The notes: generated by a model from the letters alone, not told the origin. Positions 34,160 through 43,837 are shown, numbered from the stretch's first letter. The stretch is DNA of 64,000 bases from Megasphaera elsdenii (GCF_020539865.1 NZ_JAJBQV010000003.1:1-64000); one strand, 5' to 3'. Translations and numbers: made by a program.

Positions 34160-35641
34160 ATGGCTGATAATAAAGAAAAACTGGGCGAACAGGAAAAAGA
34201 AAAACTGGTCGAACAGAAGGAAGAAAAAATCGCTGAAGAACGCCAGAAGATTGATACCTTCGCCGACTTCGGCAACATGTATAACTTTAAAAAAGATTTT
34301 ACTTATTCATATAAGACGGATGCCGGCCTGACGGAAGATATTGTCCGTGAAATTTCGGAAAAGAAACACGAACCGAAGTGGATGCTCGATTTCCGCCTCA
34401 AATCGCTGGATATCTTCAACCATATGGAATACCCGGACTGGGGCCCGGACATTAGTGAACTCGATATGGACAACATCGTCACCTATGTCCGCCCGAACGC
34501 TCAGATGAAGGCCGACTGGAACGACGTGCCTGATGACATTAAAGATACCTTTGATCGCCTGGGGATTCCGGAAGCAGAAAAGACATCCCTTGCAGGCGTT
34601 GGTGCCCAGTACGACTCGGAAGTCGTCTACCACAGCATCCAGGATGAACTGGTCCAGCAGGGCGTCGTCTATACCGACTTCGATACGGCTCTGGAAAAAT
34701 ATGAAGACATCGTCAAGGCTCATTTCATGAAGCTCGTACCGCCGACGGACCACAAGTTCGCCGCCCTTCATGGTGCTGTCTGGTCTGGCGGCTCCTTCGT
34801 CTACGTCCCAGCCGGTGTCGACGTATCCATTCCGTTGCAGAGCTATTTCCGTCTCAATGCACCGGGTGCAGGCCAGTTTGAACACACCATGATTATCGTC
34901 GAAAAAGGCGCAAAAGTCCACTTCATCGAAGGCTGTTCTGCTCCGAAACACAACGTCGCCAACCTTCATGCAGGCTGCGTCGAACTGTTCATCGGCGATG
35001 ATGCGTCCCTGACGTATTCGACCATTGAAAACTGGTCTAAGAATATGTACAACCTCAATACTAAGCGGGCTATCGTCGGTAAGAACGGCACTATTAACTG
35101 GGTCACCGGTTCCTTCGGCTCCCATACGTCGTGCCTGTATCCGATGAGTATCCTCCAGGGCGAAGGCGCACATTGCGAATTTACCGGCGTCACCTTTGCC
35201 GGCAAGGGCCAGTACCTCGATACAGGTTCTAAAGTCGTCCACAACGCACCGCATACGACGAGCAACATCAATTCTAAATCTATCAGCAAGAGCGGTGGCG
35301 TCTGCATTTATCGCGGCAGCGTCGTCATCAATCCGCCAGCTGACGGCGCCAAGGCCAATGTCAGCTGTGAATCGCTCATGCTCGACGAACAGTCGCAGTC
35401 CGATACGATTCCGGCTATTGTCGTCAAGAACGATAACATCGACCTCGGTCATGAAGCTTCTATCGGCCGTATTTCTGACGAAGCCATTTTCTATCTCATG
35501 AGCCGCGGCCTCAGTGAAGATGAAGCGCGGGCTATGCTCGTCCGGGGCTTTGTCGAACCGGTATCCAAGGCATTGCCTTTGGAATATGCCGTCGAAATGA
35601 ATAACCTGATCAATCTCGAACTCAAAGGTTCGTTGAAATAA
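34160..35641 (+). CDS. sufB: Fe-S cluster assembly protein SufB
   Basis: A 493-residue SufB with a charged N-terminal extension (about 25 residues rich in Glu and Lys) before the typical start. Conserved landmarks: LDFRLKSLDIF, AALHGAVWSGGSFVYVPAGV, GCSAPKHNVANLHAGCVELF, and the C-terminal GHEASIGRISDEAIFYLMSRG. It forms the beta-helix scaffold with SufD and carries cysteines for sulfur transfer and cluster assembly. 14 bp after sufC, AGGAGG site. Confidence 0.96.
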   Translation: MADNKEKLGEQEKEKLVEQKEEKIAEERQKIDTFADFGNMYNFKKDFTYSYKTDAGLTEDIVREISEKKHEPKWMLDFRLKSLDIFNHMEYPDWGPDISELDMDNIVTYVRPNAQMKADWNDVPDDIKDTFDRLGIPEAEKTSLAGVGAQYDSEVVYHSIQDELVQQGVVYTDFDTALEKYEDIVKAHFMKLVPPTDHKFAALHGAVWSGGSFVYVPAGVDVSIPLQSYFRLNAPGAGQFEHTMIIVEKGAKVHFIEGCSAPKHNVANLHAGCVELFIGDDASLTYSTIENWSKNMYNLNTKRAIVGKNGTINWVTGSFGSHTSCLYPMSILQGEGAHCEFTGVTFAGKGQYLDTGSKVVHNAPHTTSNINSKSISKSGGVCIYRGSVVINPPADGAKANVSCESLMLDEQSQSDTIPAIVVKNDNIDLGHEASIGRISDEAIFYLMSRGLSEDEARAMLVRGFVEPVSKALPLEYAVEMNNLINLELKGSLK

Positions 35642-35656
35642 GGGAGGAGGAATATC

Positions 35657-36793
35657 ATGGCAGTAAAGACAGAAAAAATCCAGTACAACCAACTCCCGCG
35701 CCCGACCTTCCGCTGGATGAAGGTCAATCACTTGGAATTAGATCCCTTGAAAGACCAGTCGGTTCCGGCTTATACGCCGGAAGAACGCCACGATGGCGAA
35801 GCATCTGTAGCCTTTTACGAAGGCAATCAGATTCCGGACCTCGGTGATTTCCAGGGTTCCAATGCGGAAGAACTCCAAAAAGCCTTGAACCAGGCCAATT
35901 CGGGCTGCGCCGTCAGCATCGGCGAAAACCAGAAAGGGTCGGTTCATTTGAAATACAGCGTCAGCGCAGATATGCCTCAGCTGACGGCACAGCTCAAGAT
36001 TGAAGCAGTTGCTCATAGCGATTTGACGGTCTACTTGGAATTTGACGGTGATGCCGAAGGTGGTTCAGTCAATTTCCTGACTTATGTCAAGACCGGCGAA
36101 GGGGCTCACGTGAAAGTCAGCAAGGTCCAGCTCAATGGCGAAAACGTCCGTCACGTCGAACACCGCTATGGCGATGCCGGCAAAGAAAGCACTATCGACT
36201 ACGTCAGTGCTGAACTGGGCGGTAAAGCGGCCATTGTCTATTACAAGACGGACCTCATGCATGATGAAAGCAATTTCAACAGCCAGGCCATGTACCTCGG
36301 TCATGATGATCAGATCGTCGACTTCTCTTATTGGGTTCCCACACAGGGTGTCAAGACCAATACGGACATCTTGACGACAGGCGCTCTTCTCGATACGTCG
36401 AAGAAATTCTTCCGCGGTACGATCGACTTCCTCCGCGGCGGCAAGAAAGCAGTCGGTTCCGAATCGGATACGTGTATCCTGCTCAGCCCGAAGGTCCATT
36501 CCATTTCTGTACCGCTTCTCCTCTGCAAAGAAGACGACGTCGTCGGGAACCATGCTTCCAGTGCCGGACAGATCGATAAAGACAAGCTCTTCTACCTCAT
36601 GAGCCGCGGCTTCAATGAAACGGGCGCCCAACTGATCATCGTCGAATCGAATATCCGCCCGGTCATCGACGCCTTGGGTGATAAAGATTTAGAAAATAAA
36701 GCGCTCCAGGCTGTACGCGAAAAGATGCAGTTCTGCCGCAAGAAAGGTGATTGCCATGCTAAATGTACGCAAAGATTTCCCCATCTTGACTAA
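35657..36793 (+). CDS. sufD: Fe-S cluster assembly protein SufD
   Basis: A 378-residue SufB paralog completing the SufBC2D complex. The C-terminal region has VVGNHASSAGQIDKDKLFYLMSRG, with the His that matches the SufD cluster-forming residue. The tail KKGDCHAKCTQRF has two extra cysteines, encoded where the gene overlaps sufS by 38 nt; these may be an accident of the overlap. 15 bp after sufB. Confidence 0.94.
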   Translation: MAVKTEKIQYNQLPRPTFRWMKVNHLELDPLKDQSVPAYTPEERHDGEASVAFYEGNQIPDLGDFQGSNAEELQKALNQANSGCAVSIGENQKGSVHLKYSVSADMPQLTAQLKIEAVAHSDLTVYLEFDGDAEGGSVNFLTYVKTGEGAHVKVSKVQLNGENVRHVEHRYGDAGKESTIDYVSAELGGKAAIVYYKTDLMHDESNFNSQAMYLGHDDQIVDFSYWVPTQGVKTNTDILTTGALLDTSKKFFRGTIDFLRGGKKAVGSESDTCILLSPKVHSISVPLLLCKEDDVVGNHASSAGQIDKDKLFYLMSRGFNETGAQLIIVESNIRPVIDALGDKDLENKALQAVREKMQFCRKKGDCHAKCTQRFPHLD

Positions 36794-37976
36794 AGTCCAT
36801 AATGGACATCAGATTGTTTACTTTGATAACGCTGCGACGACGCAGAAACCGTACCAGGTCATCCACGCCATCGTAGACCTCTTGGAACATCACAACGGCA
36901 ATCCCCATCGCGGAGCTCACGTCCTCAGCATCGAAGCTGGTGAATTGTACGATGAAGCTCGCGAAGCAGTCCGCAAATTCATCAACGCCGCTTCGTCAGA
37001 AGAAGTCATCTTCGTCCGCAATACGACGGAAGCGCTGAATCTCGTAGCTCGCAGCTATGCAGAACCGCGCCTGAAGAAGGGGGACAAAATCGTCATCCCT
37101 ATTTCGGAACACCATTCCGACTTAGTCACGTGGCAGCGCGTTTGCCAGAAGACCGGCGCCGAACTCGATTATATGTACCTCGATGAAGAAGGCCACTTCA
37201 CAGAAGAAGACCTGGCTAAGATTGACGATAAGACAAAAATTGTCGCCTTTGCCGCTGTCAGCAACGTCTTCGGTATGAAGCGTCCGGTCAAGGAAATCGT
37301 TGCCAAAGCCCATTCTGTAGGAGCTATCGCTATCGTTGACGGTGCGCAGTCGACGCCGCACATGAAGACTGACGTCCAGGACATGGACTGCGATTTCTTC
37401 GCCTTCTCTGGCCACAAAATGTGCGGCTCTGCCAGCACAGGCGTTCTCTATGGCAAGAAAGCTATCTTGGAAGATATGGAACCGTTCCTTCTCGGCGGCG
37501 ACATGATCGAATACGTCAAGGAACAGTCGACGACATTCAACGAATTGCCTTTCAAATTTGAAGCGGGCTCCCAGAACGTCGAAGGTGCTGTCGCCTTGCA
37601 CGCTGCCATCGACTATTTGGAAGACCTTGGTATGGACAACATCGAAGCTCATGAAGCCGAATTGACCCGTCACTGTCTGGAAGGAATGAAGAAGATTCCC
37701 CATATCCACATCATCGGCAGTACTGATCCGGCTGAAAAGACCGGCGTTATTACCTTTACCATCGACGGCGTCCATCCCCATGACGCAGCGACCATCCTGG
37801 ACAGCTTCAGCATCGCCATCCGTTCAGGTCATCACTGCGCACAGCCTTTAGGCGCTCATTTGGGCGTAGAAGCCTCTAACCGCGCCAGCTTCTATATCTA
37901 CAATACCTTGGAAGAAGTCGATTACTTCCTGGAAAAACTGCCCCTCGTCCGGAAACAGATGGGTTTTAAAGACTAA
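36756..37976 (+). CDS. sufS: cysteine desulfurase SufS
   Basis: A 406-residue PLP enzyme that removes sulfur from cysteine and passes it to SufU. It has YFDNAATTQKP near residue 25, the PLP Lys in FSGHKMCG, and the active-site Cys in IRSGHHCAQPLG near 367. This is the group II fold. The ATG at 36756, 8 bases after AAAGG, starts inside sufD. Confidence 0.96.
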   Translation: MLNVRKDFPILTKVHNGHQIVYFDNAATTQKPYQVIHAIVDLLEHHNGNPHRGAHVLSIEAGELYDEAREAVRKFINAASSEEVIFVRNTTEALNLVARSYAEPRLKKGDKIVIPISEHHSDLVTWQRVCQKTGAELDYMYLDEEGHFTEEDLAKIDDKTKIVAFAAVSNVFGMKRPVKEIVAKAHSVGAIAIVDGAQSTPHMKTDVQDMDCDFFAFSGHKMCGSASTGVLYGKKAILEDMEPFLLGGDMIEYVKEQSTTFNELPFKFEAGSQNVEGAVALHAAIDYLEDLGMDNIEAHEAELTRHCLEGMKKIPHIHIIGSTDPAEKTGVITFTIDGVHPHDAATILDSFSIAIRSGHHCAQPLGAHLGVEASNRASFYIYNTLEEVDYFLEKLPLVRKQMGFKD

Positions 37977-37990
37977 GGAGATAGAAAGTC

Positions 37991-38428
37991 ATGGAAAATA
38001 TGAACGAATTGTATTCCGACATCATCTTGGAACACAATCAGTGTCAGGAAAATAAACATCCCCTGGAAGATGCCAACCTCAGCGAACACGGCCATAACCC
38101 GAGCTGCGGTGACGACATCACCCTTCAGGCCGACATCCAGGACGGCGTCATCAAAGACGCTGCCTATACCGGCCACGGCTGTGCCATCAGCCAGGCTTCG
38201 GCGGATATCATGATTGACCTCATCAAGGGCAAGACGGTCAAAGAAGCCTTGCGCCTGGTCGACCTCTTCCTGGATATGATCAAGCGGGAAGTCACAGACG
38301 ATGATAAGCTGGAAGAACTGGAAGACGCCATCGCCTTGAAGAACATCTCCAACATGCCGGCCCGCGTCAAATGCGCCGTCTTGGCATGGCATACCCTGAA
38401 GGATGCCTTGGAACGGGAAGAAAAATAG
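37991..38428 (+). CDS. sufU: Fe-S assembly sulfurtransferase SufU
   Basis: A 145-residue zinc-dependent sulfur acceptor for SufS, the Firmicute alternative to SufE. The zinc ligands Cys39, Asp41, Cys64 and Cys128 are present (NPSCGDD, GHGCAIS, RVKCAVLAW). It contains the insertion that separates SufU from IscU. Last gene of the suf operon, followed by a strong bidirectional terminator. Confidence 0.95.
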   Translation: MENMNELYSDIILEHNQCQENKHPLEDANLSEHGHNPSCGDDITLQADIQDGVIKDAAYTGHGCAISQASADIMIDLIKGKTVKEALRLVDLFLDMIKREVTDDDKLEELEDAIALKNISNMPARVKCAVLAWHTLKDALEREEK

Positions 38429-38483
38429 CGATTCGTAGGGAACGTTCTGAAAGGCGGCCCACTTTGCGGGAATCCCGTAAAGC

Positions 38484-38537
38484 AAAAGAGGCTGCTGTAT
38501 TAAGCAAGAATACGTGCTTAATGCAGCAGCCTCTTTT
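38484..38537. terminator. long bidirectional terminator between sufU and lgt
   Basis: AAAAGAGGCTGCTG then ATTAAGCA pair with TGCTTAAT then CAGCAGCCTCTTTT, giving 22 pairs with one T-G position and an 8-nt loop. It serves the convergent suf and lgt transcripts. Confidence 0.93.
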
Positions 38538-38598
38538 ACGTGTCAGAGATTCAGGCGGGAGCGGCTTGCAGGTGCCCCAGCGATGCAGCCACGAGCCA

Positions 38599-39387
38599 CT
38601 AGCCATGACCTTTCTCGTCTGCGCTTCCCTTGAACTGGAGGGCGATGAAGATGACCAGGGCGATGACAAAGGCGATGACGCTAGTCATCTGAGCCGATTT
38701 CAAGCCTAATGTCAGGTTGACGTAGTCGCCGCGGAGAAATTCTAAGAAGAAGCGTTCGACGGCGTAGAGCATGACGTACAGGCAGAATACTTGCCCCTTC
38801 TTGTGAGGAAAGCAGCTGTAGAGGAGCAGGGCGACGAAGACCAGGACGTCTAGCTGGCCTTCCCAGACTTCGGCCGGCCACAAAGGCTGATTGCCATAGG
38901 TGTGGTAGGCCAGGGTCGTGTCGGGATAGACGATGCCGAAGTCGCCGCCTGTCGGATGGCCGAAGGCGTCACCGTTCATGAGGTTGGCCATGCGCCCGAT
39001 GGACTGCCCCAGGATGATGGCCGGTGCCAGCAGGTCGGCAAAGGCCCAAGTGTCAATATGATGATATTTAGTATATAAGATGCCGGCTATGGCGCCAAAG
39101 AGCAGGCCACCCTGGATGGCCATGCCGCCTTGCCAGACGTAGGGAATTTCCGTCAAGTGGTTGTGATAATAGGCCCAGTCGAAGAAGAAGACGTCCCATA
39201 GGCGGCCACCGACGATACCCGACAAGCCGCAATACATGGTGAAATCAAAGATGTGGACGTGCCAGCCCCGGCCGTCGCGTTTCATGATATAGTAAGCTGT
39301 AATGCCGGCAGAGACAATGCCCAGCATGAATAGCAACCCATAAGCACGGATCGGGAAGGACCCGATAAAAAATAGATATTGATGCAA
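38599..39387 (-). CDS. lgt: prolipoprotein diacylglyceryl transferase
   Basis: Lgt attaches diacylglycerol to the lipobox Cys of lipoproteins in the inner membrane. The 262-residue product has about seven helices and the signatures GGRLWDVFFF, GGMAIQGGLLFG and GQSIGRMANLMNGDAFGHPT. The start is TTG at 39387 with AAAGGGGTG seven bases upstream; the longer frame continues into the opposite promoter region. One likely substrate is the RND adaptor lipoprotein at 60411. The promoter region is shared with the divergent GH18 gene. Confidence 0.94.
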   Translation of the reverse strand: MHQYLFFIGSFPIRAYGLLFMLGIVSAGITAYYIMKRDGRGWHVHIFDFTMYCGLSGIVGGRLWDVFFFDWAYYHNHLTEIPYVWQGGMAIQGGLLFGAIAGILYTKYHHIDTWAFADLLAPAIILGQSIGRMANLMNGDAFGHPTGGDFGIVYPDTTLAYHTYGNQPLWPAEVWEGQLDVLVFVALLLYSCFPHKKGQVFCLYVMLYAVERFFLEFLRGDYVNLTLGLKSAQMTSVIAFVIALVIFIALQFKGSADEKGHG

Positions 39388-39407
39388 TATAAAACACCCC
39401 TTTGTTG

Positions 39408-39416
39408 TGGTATAAT
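39408..39416 (+). promoter_or_regulatory. extended -10 promoter of the GH18 gene
   Basis: TGG followed by TATAAT. No clear -35 box. It gives a leader of about 90 nt. Confidence 0.55.
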
Positions 39417-39424
39417 GAAACAAT

Positions 39425-39496
39425 GTGAACGGAACATTAAAAAGGTTCACGGTTACCATAGAATTATACAGGATTGGGGACTTTTTTCCAATCCTG
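39425..39496 (+). promoter_or_regulatory. structured leader of the GH18 gene
   Basis: Two hairpins follow each other: GTGAAC/GTTCAC at about 39425-39450, and CAGGATTGG (39469-39477) / CCAATCCTG (39488-39496) with a U-rich loop. The second ends 2 nt before the ribosome-binding site and may control translation. Confidence 0.5.
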
Positions 39497-39514
39497 GTGA
39501 GGAGCAAAATGACG

Positions 39515-41269
39515 ATGAAATACAACCATGTTATGCGGACATCCTGTCTGGCCGCTTTGATCTGTCTGTCCCTGAGTACCGTTTCCTGGGCCAATGGGGC
39601 GGTTGTAGACAGGGCCAAGGCGTCGGACCCGGCTTTCAGCGTACCTACCGTAGCCAATCCCATTCCTGCTGAAGCCATCAAAGATTTGGAAATCGTCGAA
39701 GATCAGGGACGCTGGCTCGTCTCTGACAAGGCATTGGAACAGTACGGCATTCGTGAAGCCGACCATGCCAAGGGGACGTATTGGTTCCGCCTGCCGAAGG
39801 CCCAGAACGGATCGACGGCCTGGCAGAATGAGAATGTCCAGCTGACGCTGCCAGGGCGGGCTGTCAGCGGCGGCCGGACCATCAATATCCGCCATGTCCG
39901 CCGTCCTTTGGGCATCAGCTATGTCCTGGGCAACGGGACGACGGAAAAGAACGAACTCCTGCCGCCGGCCCAGCCTGTCCGTACCGTGCCGGAACTCCGC
40001 CAGATACAGGATACAACACCGACAGTGACTAAAGAAGGGAAGATGGGGACGGTCCTGTTTTGGGACCCTGTTATGGAGGAAGATGCCGGCCTGCCGTCTT
40101 TGCAGACCCGTCAGCCCGTCATGTCGCCTTGCGCCTTCCGATTGACGGAAAACGGCGTCGAACTGCGCAACCCCGACTTCGATATGCTGGCTTCGACGTA
40201 TACCAGCAAGGGATACGCTATGTGGCCTTTGATTGACAATAATTTCAATCCCAAACTGACCCATCAGGTGCTGGGCAACAGCCGTCTCCAGGATATGATG
40301 GTCCGCCAGCTCATCGGCTACGCCTTATTATATGATTTCAAAGGCTATAACATCGACTTTGAAAACGTCAATTACAGCGATAAAAATGCTTTGACAGCTT
40401 TTGTGGTCAAACTTTCCCAGGCCTGCCATGCTTATGGCATCCAGCTTTCTATGGATGTCACGCCTGTTTCAGATAGTCCGAACTGGTCCCTGGTCTATGA
40501 TCGGGCGGCCTTGGCACCGCATCTCGACTACCTCATGGTCATGGCCTATGACCAGTTCGGCCGGGGCAGCGCGACGGCCGGACCTGTCGCTTCCTATCCC
40601 TGGGTCGAACGGGCCGTACAGAATACGATTGACCTCGTACCGCCGTCGAAAGTCCTGTTGGGCATGCCTCTGTACACGCGCTTGTGGTATGAATCCAACG
40701 ATGGCCGCGATTTGCCGAAAAATATCCATGACTGGCCAGCTGTCGTCGGTGCCCCGCCGGTGAAAGGCGTGAAATACAGCGAAGCCAGAGAAGAAACGGC
40801 TGAAGAAGCGGCTGGGCCGATGCAGGTCCAAGTCGTGACGGCAGAACAAGAAAATATTCGCCTGGCCAAACAGCCGGTCATCATGCCTATCGAGCTCGAT
40901 GGGGAAACGTATAAGCGCCGCATCCTGCCGCGTCGTATCAAGACGGCGCCCAAAGCTGCTGCCACTGCTCCGGTGCATAAGAACAGCGGCAAGGGCAAGC
41001 TTTTCGTCCGCACCCTGACTATGGCTGATAGTGAAGATATTCTCAAGACATATAAGGACTATGTCATCTGGAACGATGATCTGCAGCTCTATTACCTGGA
41101 ACTTCCGCTGACGACGGGGATCGTCAAGATCTGGTTTGAAGATGAAAAGTCACTGAAGGCCAAAGCCGGACTGGTCCAGGCTTATGGCTTAGGCGGCGCT
41201 GCTTTCTGGCGTAAAGGCTTTGAACCAGCACATTTTTGGCAGCGTTTTGCAAAACATGAATTGACTTGA
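39515..41269 (+). CDS. secreted GH18-family glycosidase-like protein
   Basis: About 584 residues with a signal peptide (basic start, SCLAALICLSLSTVSWANG). A middle domain of about 200 residues is of unknown type. A GH18 barrel follows with the catalytic motif ending in IDFE (Glu283) and LDYLMVMAYDQFG, LLGMPLYTRLWYE. It resembles the YaaH/SleL peptidoglycan or chitin-active branch. The barrel is interrupted near 420-510 by a charged, Ala/Pro/Lys-rich insertion before the last strands (LVQAYGLGGAAFW). Likely a periplasmic wall or polysaccharide hydrolase. Starts at 39515 or 39509 both follow GAGGAG. Confidence 0.85.
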   Translation: MKYNHVMRTSCLAALICLSLSTVSWANGAVVDRAKASDPAFSVPTVANPIPAEAIKDLEIVEDQGRWLVSDKALEQYGIREADHAKGTYWFRLPKAQNGSTAWQNENVQLTLPGRAVSGGRTINIRHVRRPLGISYVLGNGTTEKNELLPPAQPVRTVPELRQIQDTTPTVTKEGKMGTVLFWDPVMEEDAGLPSLQTRQPVMSPCAFRLTENGVELRNPDFDMLASTYTSKGYAMWPLIDNNFNPKLTHQVLGNSRLQDMMVRQLIGYALLYDFKGYNIDFENVNYSDKNALTAFVVKLSQACHAYGIQLSMDVTPVSDSPNWSLVYDRAALAPHLDYLMVMAYDQFGRGSATAGPVASYPWVERAVQNTIDLVPPSKVLLGMPLYTRLWYESNDGRDLPKNIHDWPAVVGAPPVKGVKYSEAREETAEEAAGPMQVQVVTAEQENIRLAKQPVIMPIELDGETYKRRILPRRIKTAPKAAATAPVHKNSGKGKLFVRTLTMADSEDILKTYKDYVIWNDDLQLYYLELPLTTGIVKIWFEDEKSLKAKAGLVQAYGLGGAAFWRKGFEPAHFWQRFAKHELT

Positions 41270-41289
41270 CGACGCCCTGCCACTATAAT
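41261..41289 (+). promoter_or_regulatory. promoter of leuS
   Basis: TTGACT, 17 bp, TATAAT. The -35 box overlaps the stop codon of the GH18 gene. Confidence 0.85.
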
Positions 41290-41308
41290 AATATTCAAGA
41301 CGCTGTAG

Positions 41309-41323
41309 TACAGACTGTCTGTA
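41309..41323 (+). promoter_or_regulatory. 15-bp palindrome in the leuS leader
   Basis: TACAGAC-T-GTCTGTA, perfect 7-bp arms around a single base, about 13 bp downstream of the predicted start of transcription. The one-base centre cannot form a hairpin loop, so a protein-binding operator is more plausible. Confidence 0.45.
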
Positions 41324-41356
41324 TTTTGACTGGGGCAGGATAGGAGGCTCTCACAA

Positions 41357-43837
41357 TTGGAAAAGTATATTCCACAGGAAATAGAAAAGAAATGGCAGCA
41401 CGTATGGGAAGAAAGTAAATGCGACTGCTGCACCGAAGACAACGGCAAGCCGCCGTACTACGTATTGGAAATGTTCCCGTATCCGTCGGGTAACCTGCAC
41501 ATGGGGCATGTCCGCAATTACACGATTGGTGACGTCATTGCCCGTTATCGCCGCATGAACGGCTATAACGTCTTGCATCCTATGGGCTATGATGCTTTCG
41601 GTATGCCTGCAGAAAACGCAGCTATCAAGCACAATATCCCGCCTGCAGAATGGACATACAGCAATATCGCAAACATGACACGCCAGCAGAAAGCGCTGGG
41701 CCTGTCTTATGACTGGGACCGTGAAGTCGCTACGTGCCACGAAAAATACTACAAATGGACGCAGTGGATCTTTGAGCTGCTTTACAAACGGGGCCTGGCT
41801 TACCGTAAAGAAGCTAAAGTCAACTGGTGCGAAAAATGCAACACCGTATTGGCCAACGAACAGGTCATCGAAGGCAAATGCTGGCGTTGCGACACACCGG
41901 TCGTCAAAAAGGACTTGAAACAGTGGTTCTTCAAGATTACCGACTATGCAGATCGCCTGCTCGACGATTTGAAACTCCTGCCTGGCTGGCCGGAACGCGT
42001 CAAGACTATGCAGAAGAATTGGATCGGCCGCAGCGAAGGCTTGGAATTCAGTTTCGACATTCCCAGCTTAAAGGAAAAAGTCGCCGTTTATACGACGCGT
42101 CCTGACACGATTTATGGGGTCACTTTCGTCGTCCTGCCGCCGGAACATCCGCTGGTCCACAAGATTTTGGAAAACAATCCTAAGAAAGCCGAACTGGAAG
42201 CGTTCTGTGAAAAAGTACGCAATACCAGCGATATTGAACGGACGAGCACGGAATCGGAAAAAATCGGTATGTATACCGGTATCGATTGCGTCCATCCGCT
42301 GACAGGCAAGAGCGTCCAGATCTGGATCACTAACTACGTCCTCTATGATTATGGTACTGGTGCCGTCATGGGCGTACCGACCGGTGACCAGCGTGACTGG
42401 ATGTTCGCTACGAAATATAACATTCCTAAGATCATCACACTGCAGCCGAAAGACCATGAACTGAAACTGGAAGACATGGACCATGCCTATGAAGACAAGG
42501 ACGGTGTCCTGGTCAATGCCGGTCCTTTCACGGGTATGGAAATGCATAAAGCCATGAAAGCCATCATCGATTATATGGAAGAAAAGGGCTTGGGGAAACG
42601 CCGCGTCAACTATCGCCTGCGCGACTGGCTCATTTCCCGTCAGCGCTATTGGGGCGCTCCGATTCCTATCATCTACTGCCCGAAATGCGGGGAACAGCTC
42701 GTACCGGAAGATCAGTTGCCGGTCAAGCTGCCGGAAGACGTCAAGTTCACGGCTGGCGCCGTATCGCCGCTGGCTACGAGTGAACACTTCGTTCACTGCA
42801 CGTGCCCGAAATGCGGCGGCCCGGCTACGCGTGAAACGGATACTATCGATACTTTCGTCTGCTCGTCGTGGTACTATCTCCGCTATACCGATGCCCGCAA
42901 TGATGAAAAGGCTTGGGATCCGAAGAAGGCCAACCATTGGATGAACGTCGACCAGTATATCGGCGGCATCGAACACGCTATCCTGCATCTCATGTATTCC
43001 CGCTTCTTCATGAAGGTCTTCTATGACGCCGGCCTGGTCAACAATGTCGAACCTTTTGAACGCCTGTTGACACAGGGCATGGTTCTCCTCGACGGCAGCA
43101 AGATGAGTAAATCCAAAGGCAACATCGTATCGCCGGAAGAAATTATTGCTAAATACGGCGCCGATACGGCCCGCCTGTTCATCCTCTTTGCCGCTCCGCC
43201 CGAACGCGACCTGGCTTGGTCTGACCAAGGCGTCGAAGGCTCTTACCGCTTCCTCAATCGTGTATGGCGCATCGTCCATCAGTTCCAGGATTTGGTCAAA
43301 GATGGCCTGGAAGGGACGGATTATACGGAAGCCGAAAAAGAACTGCGTTTCCAGGAATTCAAGGCCATTGCCAAGGTCACAGAAGACGTTTGCGGCACAG
43401 ACGGCAATTACGGCCTCAATACGGCTGTCAGCTCGATTATGGAATACGTCAATGCCATGCATGCCTATGTCGGTGCTAATAAGACTATCCACAAAGCCAT
43501 TGCCATGGAAGCCAACAAGAACTTGCTCAAAATCCTAGCTCCCTTCACGCCGCATATTACGGAAGAACTCTGGCAGAAATGTGGCTTTGAAGGCAGCGTC
43601 CATGCTCAGGATTGGCCGGAAGTCGACAAATCGGCCCTCGTCGTCGATGAAATCGAACTGCCTGTCCAGATCAACGGCAAAGTACGCGATCGCCTGACTG
43701 TAGCCGTCGACATCGACAAAGATGCTTTGCAAGAAAAAGTCCTGGCTTTACCGCACATCCAGGAATTCATCGGCAATAAGAAAATAGTCAAATTCATCGT
43801 CGTACCGAAGAAAATCATCAACATTGTCGTAAAATAG
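41357..43837 (+). CDS. leuS: leucyl-tRNA synthetase
   Basis: An 826-residue class I synthetase charging tRNA-Leu. HIGH-type motif SGNLHMGHVRNY near residue 40, KMSKS in GSKMSKSKGN near 580, an editing domain around 230-390 (TRPDTIYGVTF), and zinc-type CPKCGE / CPKCGG pairs. The start is TTG at 41357, nine bases after AGGAGG. No T-box is present in the short leader, unlike thrS in this window. Confidence 0.97.
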   Translation: MEKYIPQEIEKKWQHVWEESKCDCCTEDNGKPPYYVLEMFPYPSGNLHMGHVRNYTIGDVIARYRRMNGYNVLHPMGYDAFGMPAENAAIKHNIPPAEWTYSNIANMTRQQKALGLSYDWDREVATCHEKYYKWTQWIFELLYKRGLAYRKEAKVNWCEKCNTVLANEQVIEGKCWRCDTPVVKKDLKQWFFKITDYADRLLDDLKLLPGWPERVKTMQKNWIGRSEGLEFSFDIPSLKEKVAVYTTRPDTIYGVTFVVLPPEHPLVHKILENNPKKAELEAFCEKVRNTSDIERTSTESEKIGMYTGIDCVHPLTGKSVQIWITNYVLYDYGTGAVMGVPTGDQRDWMFATKYNIPKIITLQPKDHELKLEDMDHAYEDKDGVLVNAGPFTGMEMHKAMKAIIDYMEEKGLGKRRVNYRLRDWLISRQRYWGAPIPIIYCPKCGEQLVPEDQLPVKLPEDVKFTAGAVSPLATSEHFVHCTCPKCGGPATRETDTIDTFVCSSWYYLRYTDARNDEKAWDPKKANHWMNVDQYIGGIEHAILHLMYSRFFMKVFYDAGLVNNVEPFERLLTQGMVLLDGSKMSKSKGNIVSPEEIIAKYGADTARLFILFAAPPERDLAWSDQGVEGSYRFLNRVWRIVHQFQDLVKDGLEGTDYTEAEKELRFQEFKAIAKVTEDVCGTDGNYGLNTAVSSIMEYVNAMHAYVGANKTIHKAIAMEANKNLLKILAPFTPHITEELWQKCGFEGSVHAQDWPEVDKSALVVDEIELPVQINGKVRDRLTVAVDIDKDALQEKVLALPHIQEFIGNKKIVKFIVVPKKIINIVVK

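Noticed and set aside
39515..41269. Spore cortex hydrolase (SleL/YaaH)
   Set aside because: Only the barrel is similar. There are no LysM repeats and no sporulation genes nearby.
41290..41356. Possible T-box leader for leuS
   Set aside because: The leader is only about 60 nt and has neither the TGGNACC box nor a terminator.
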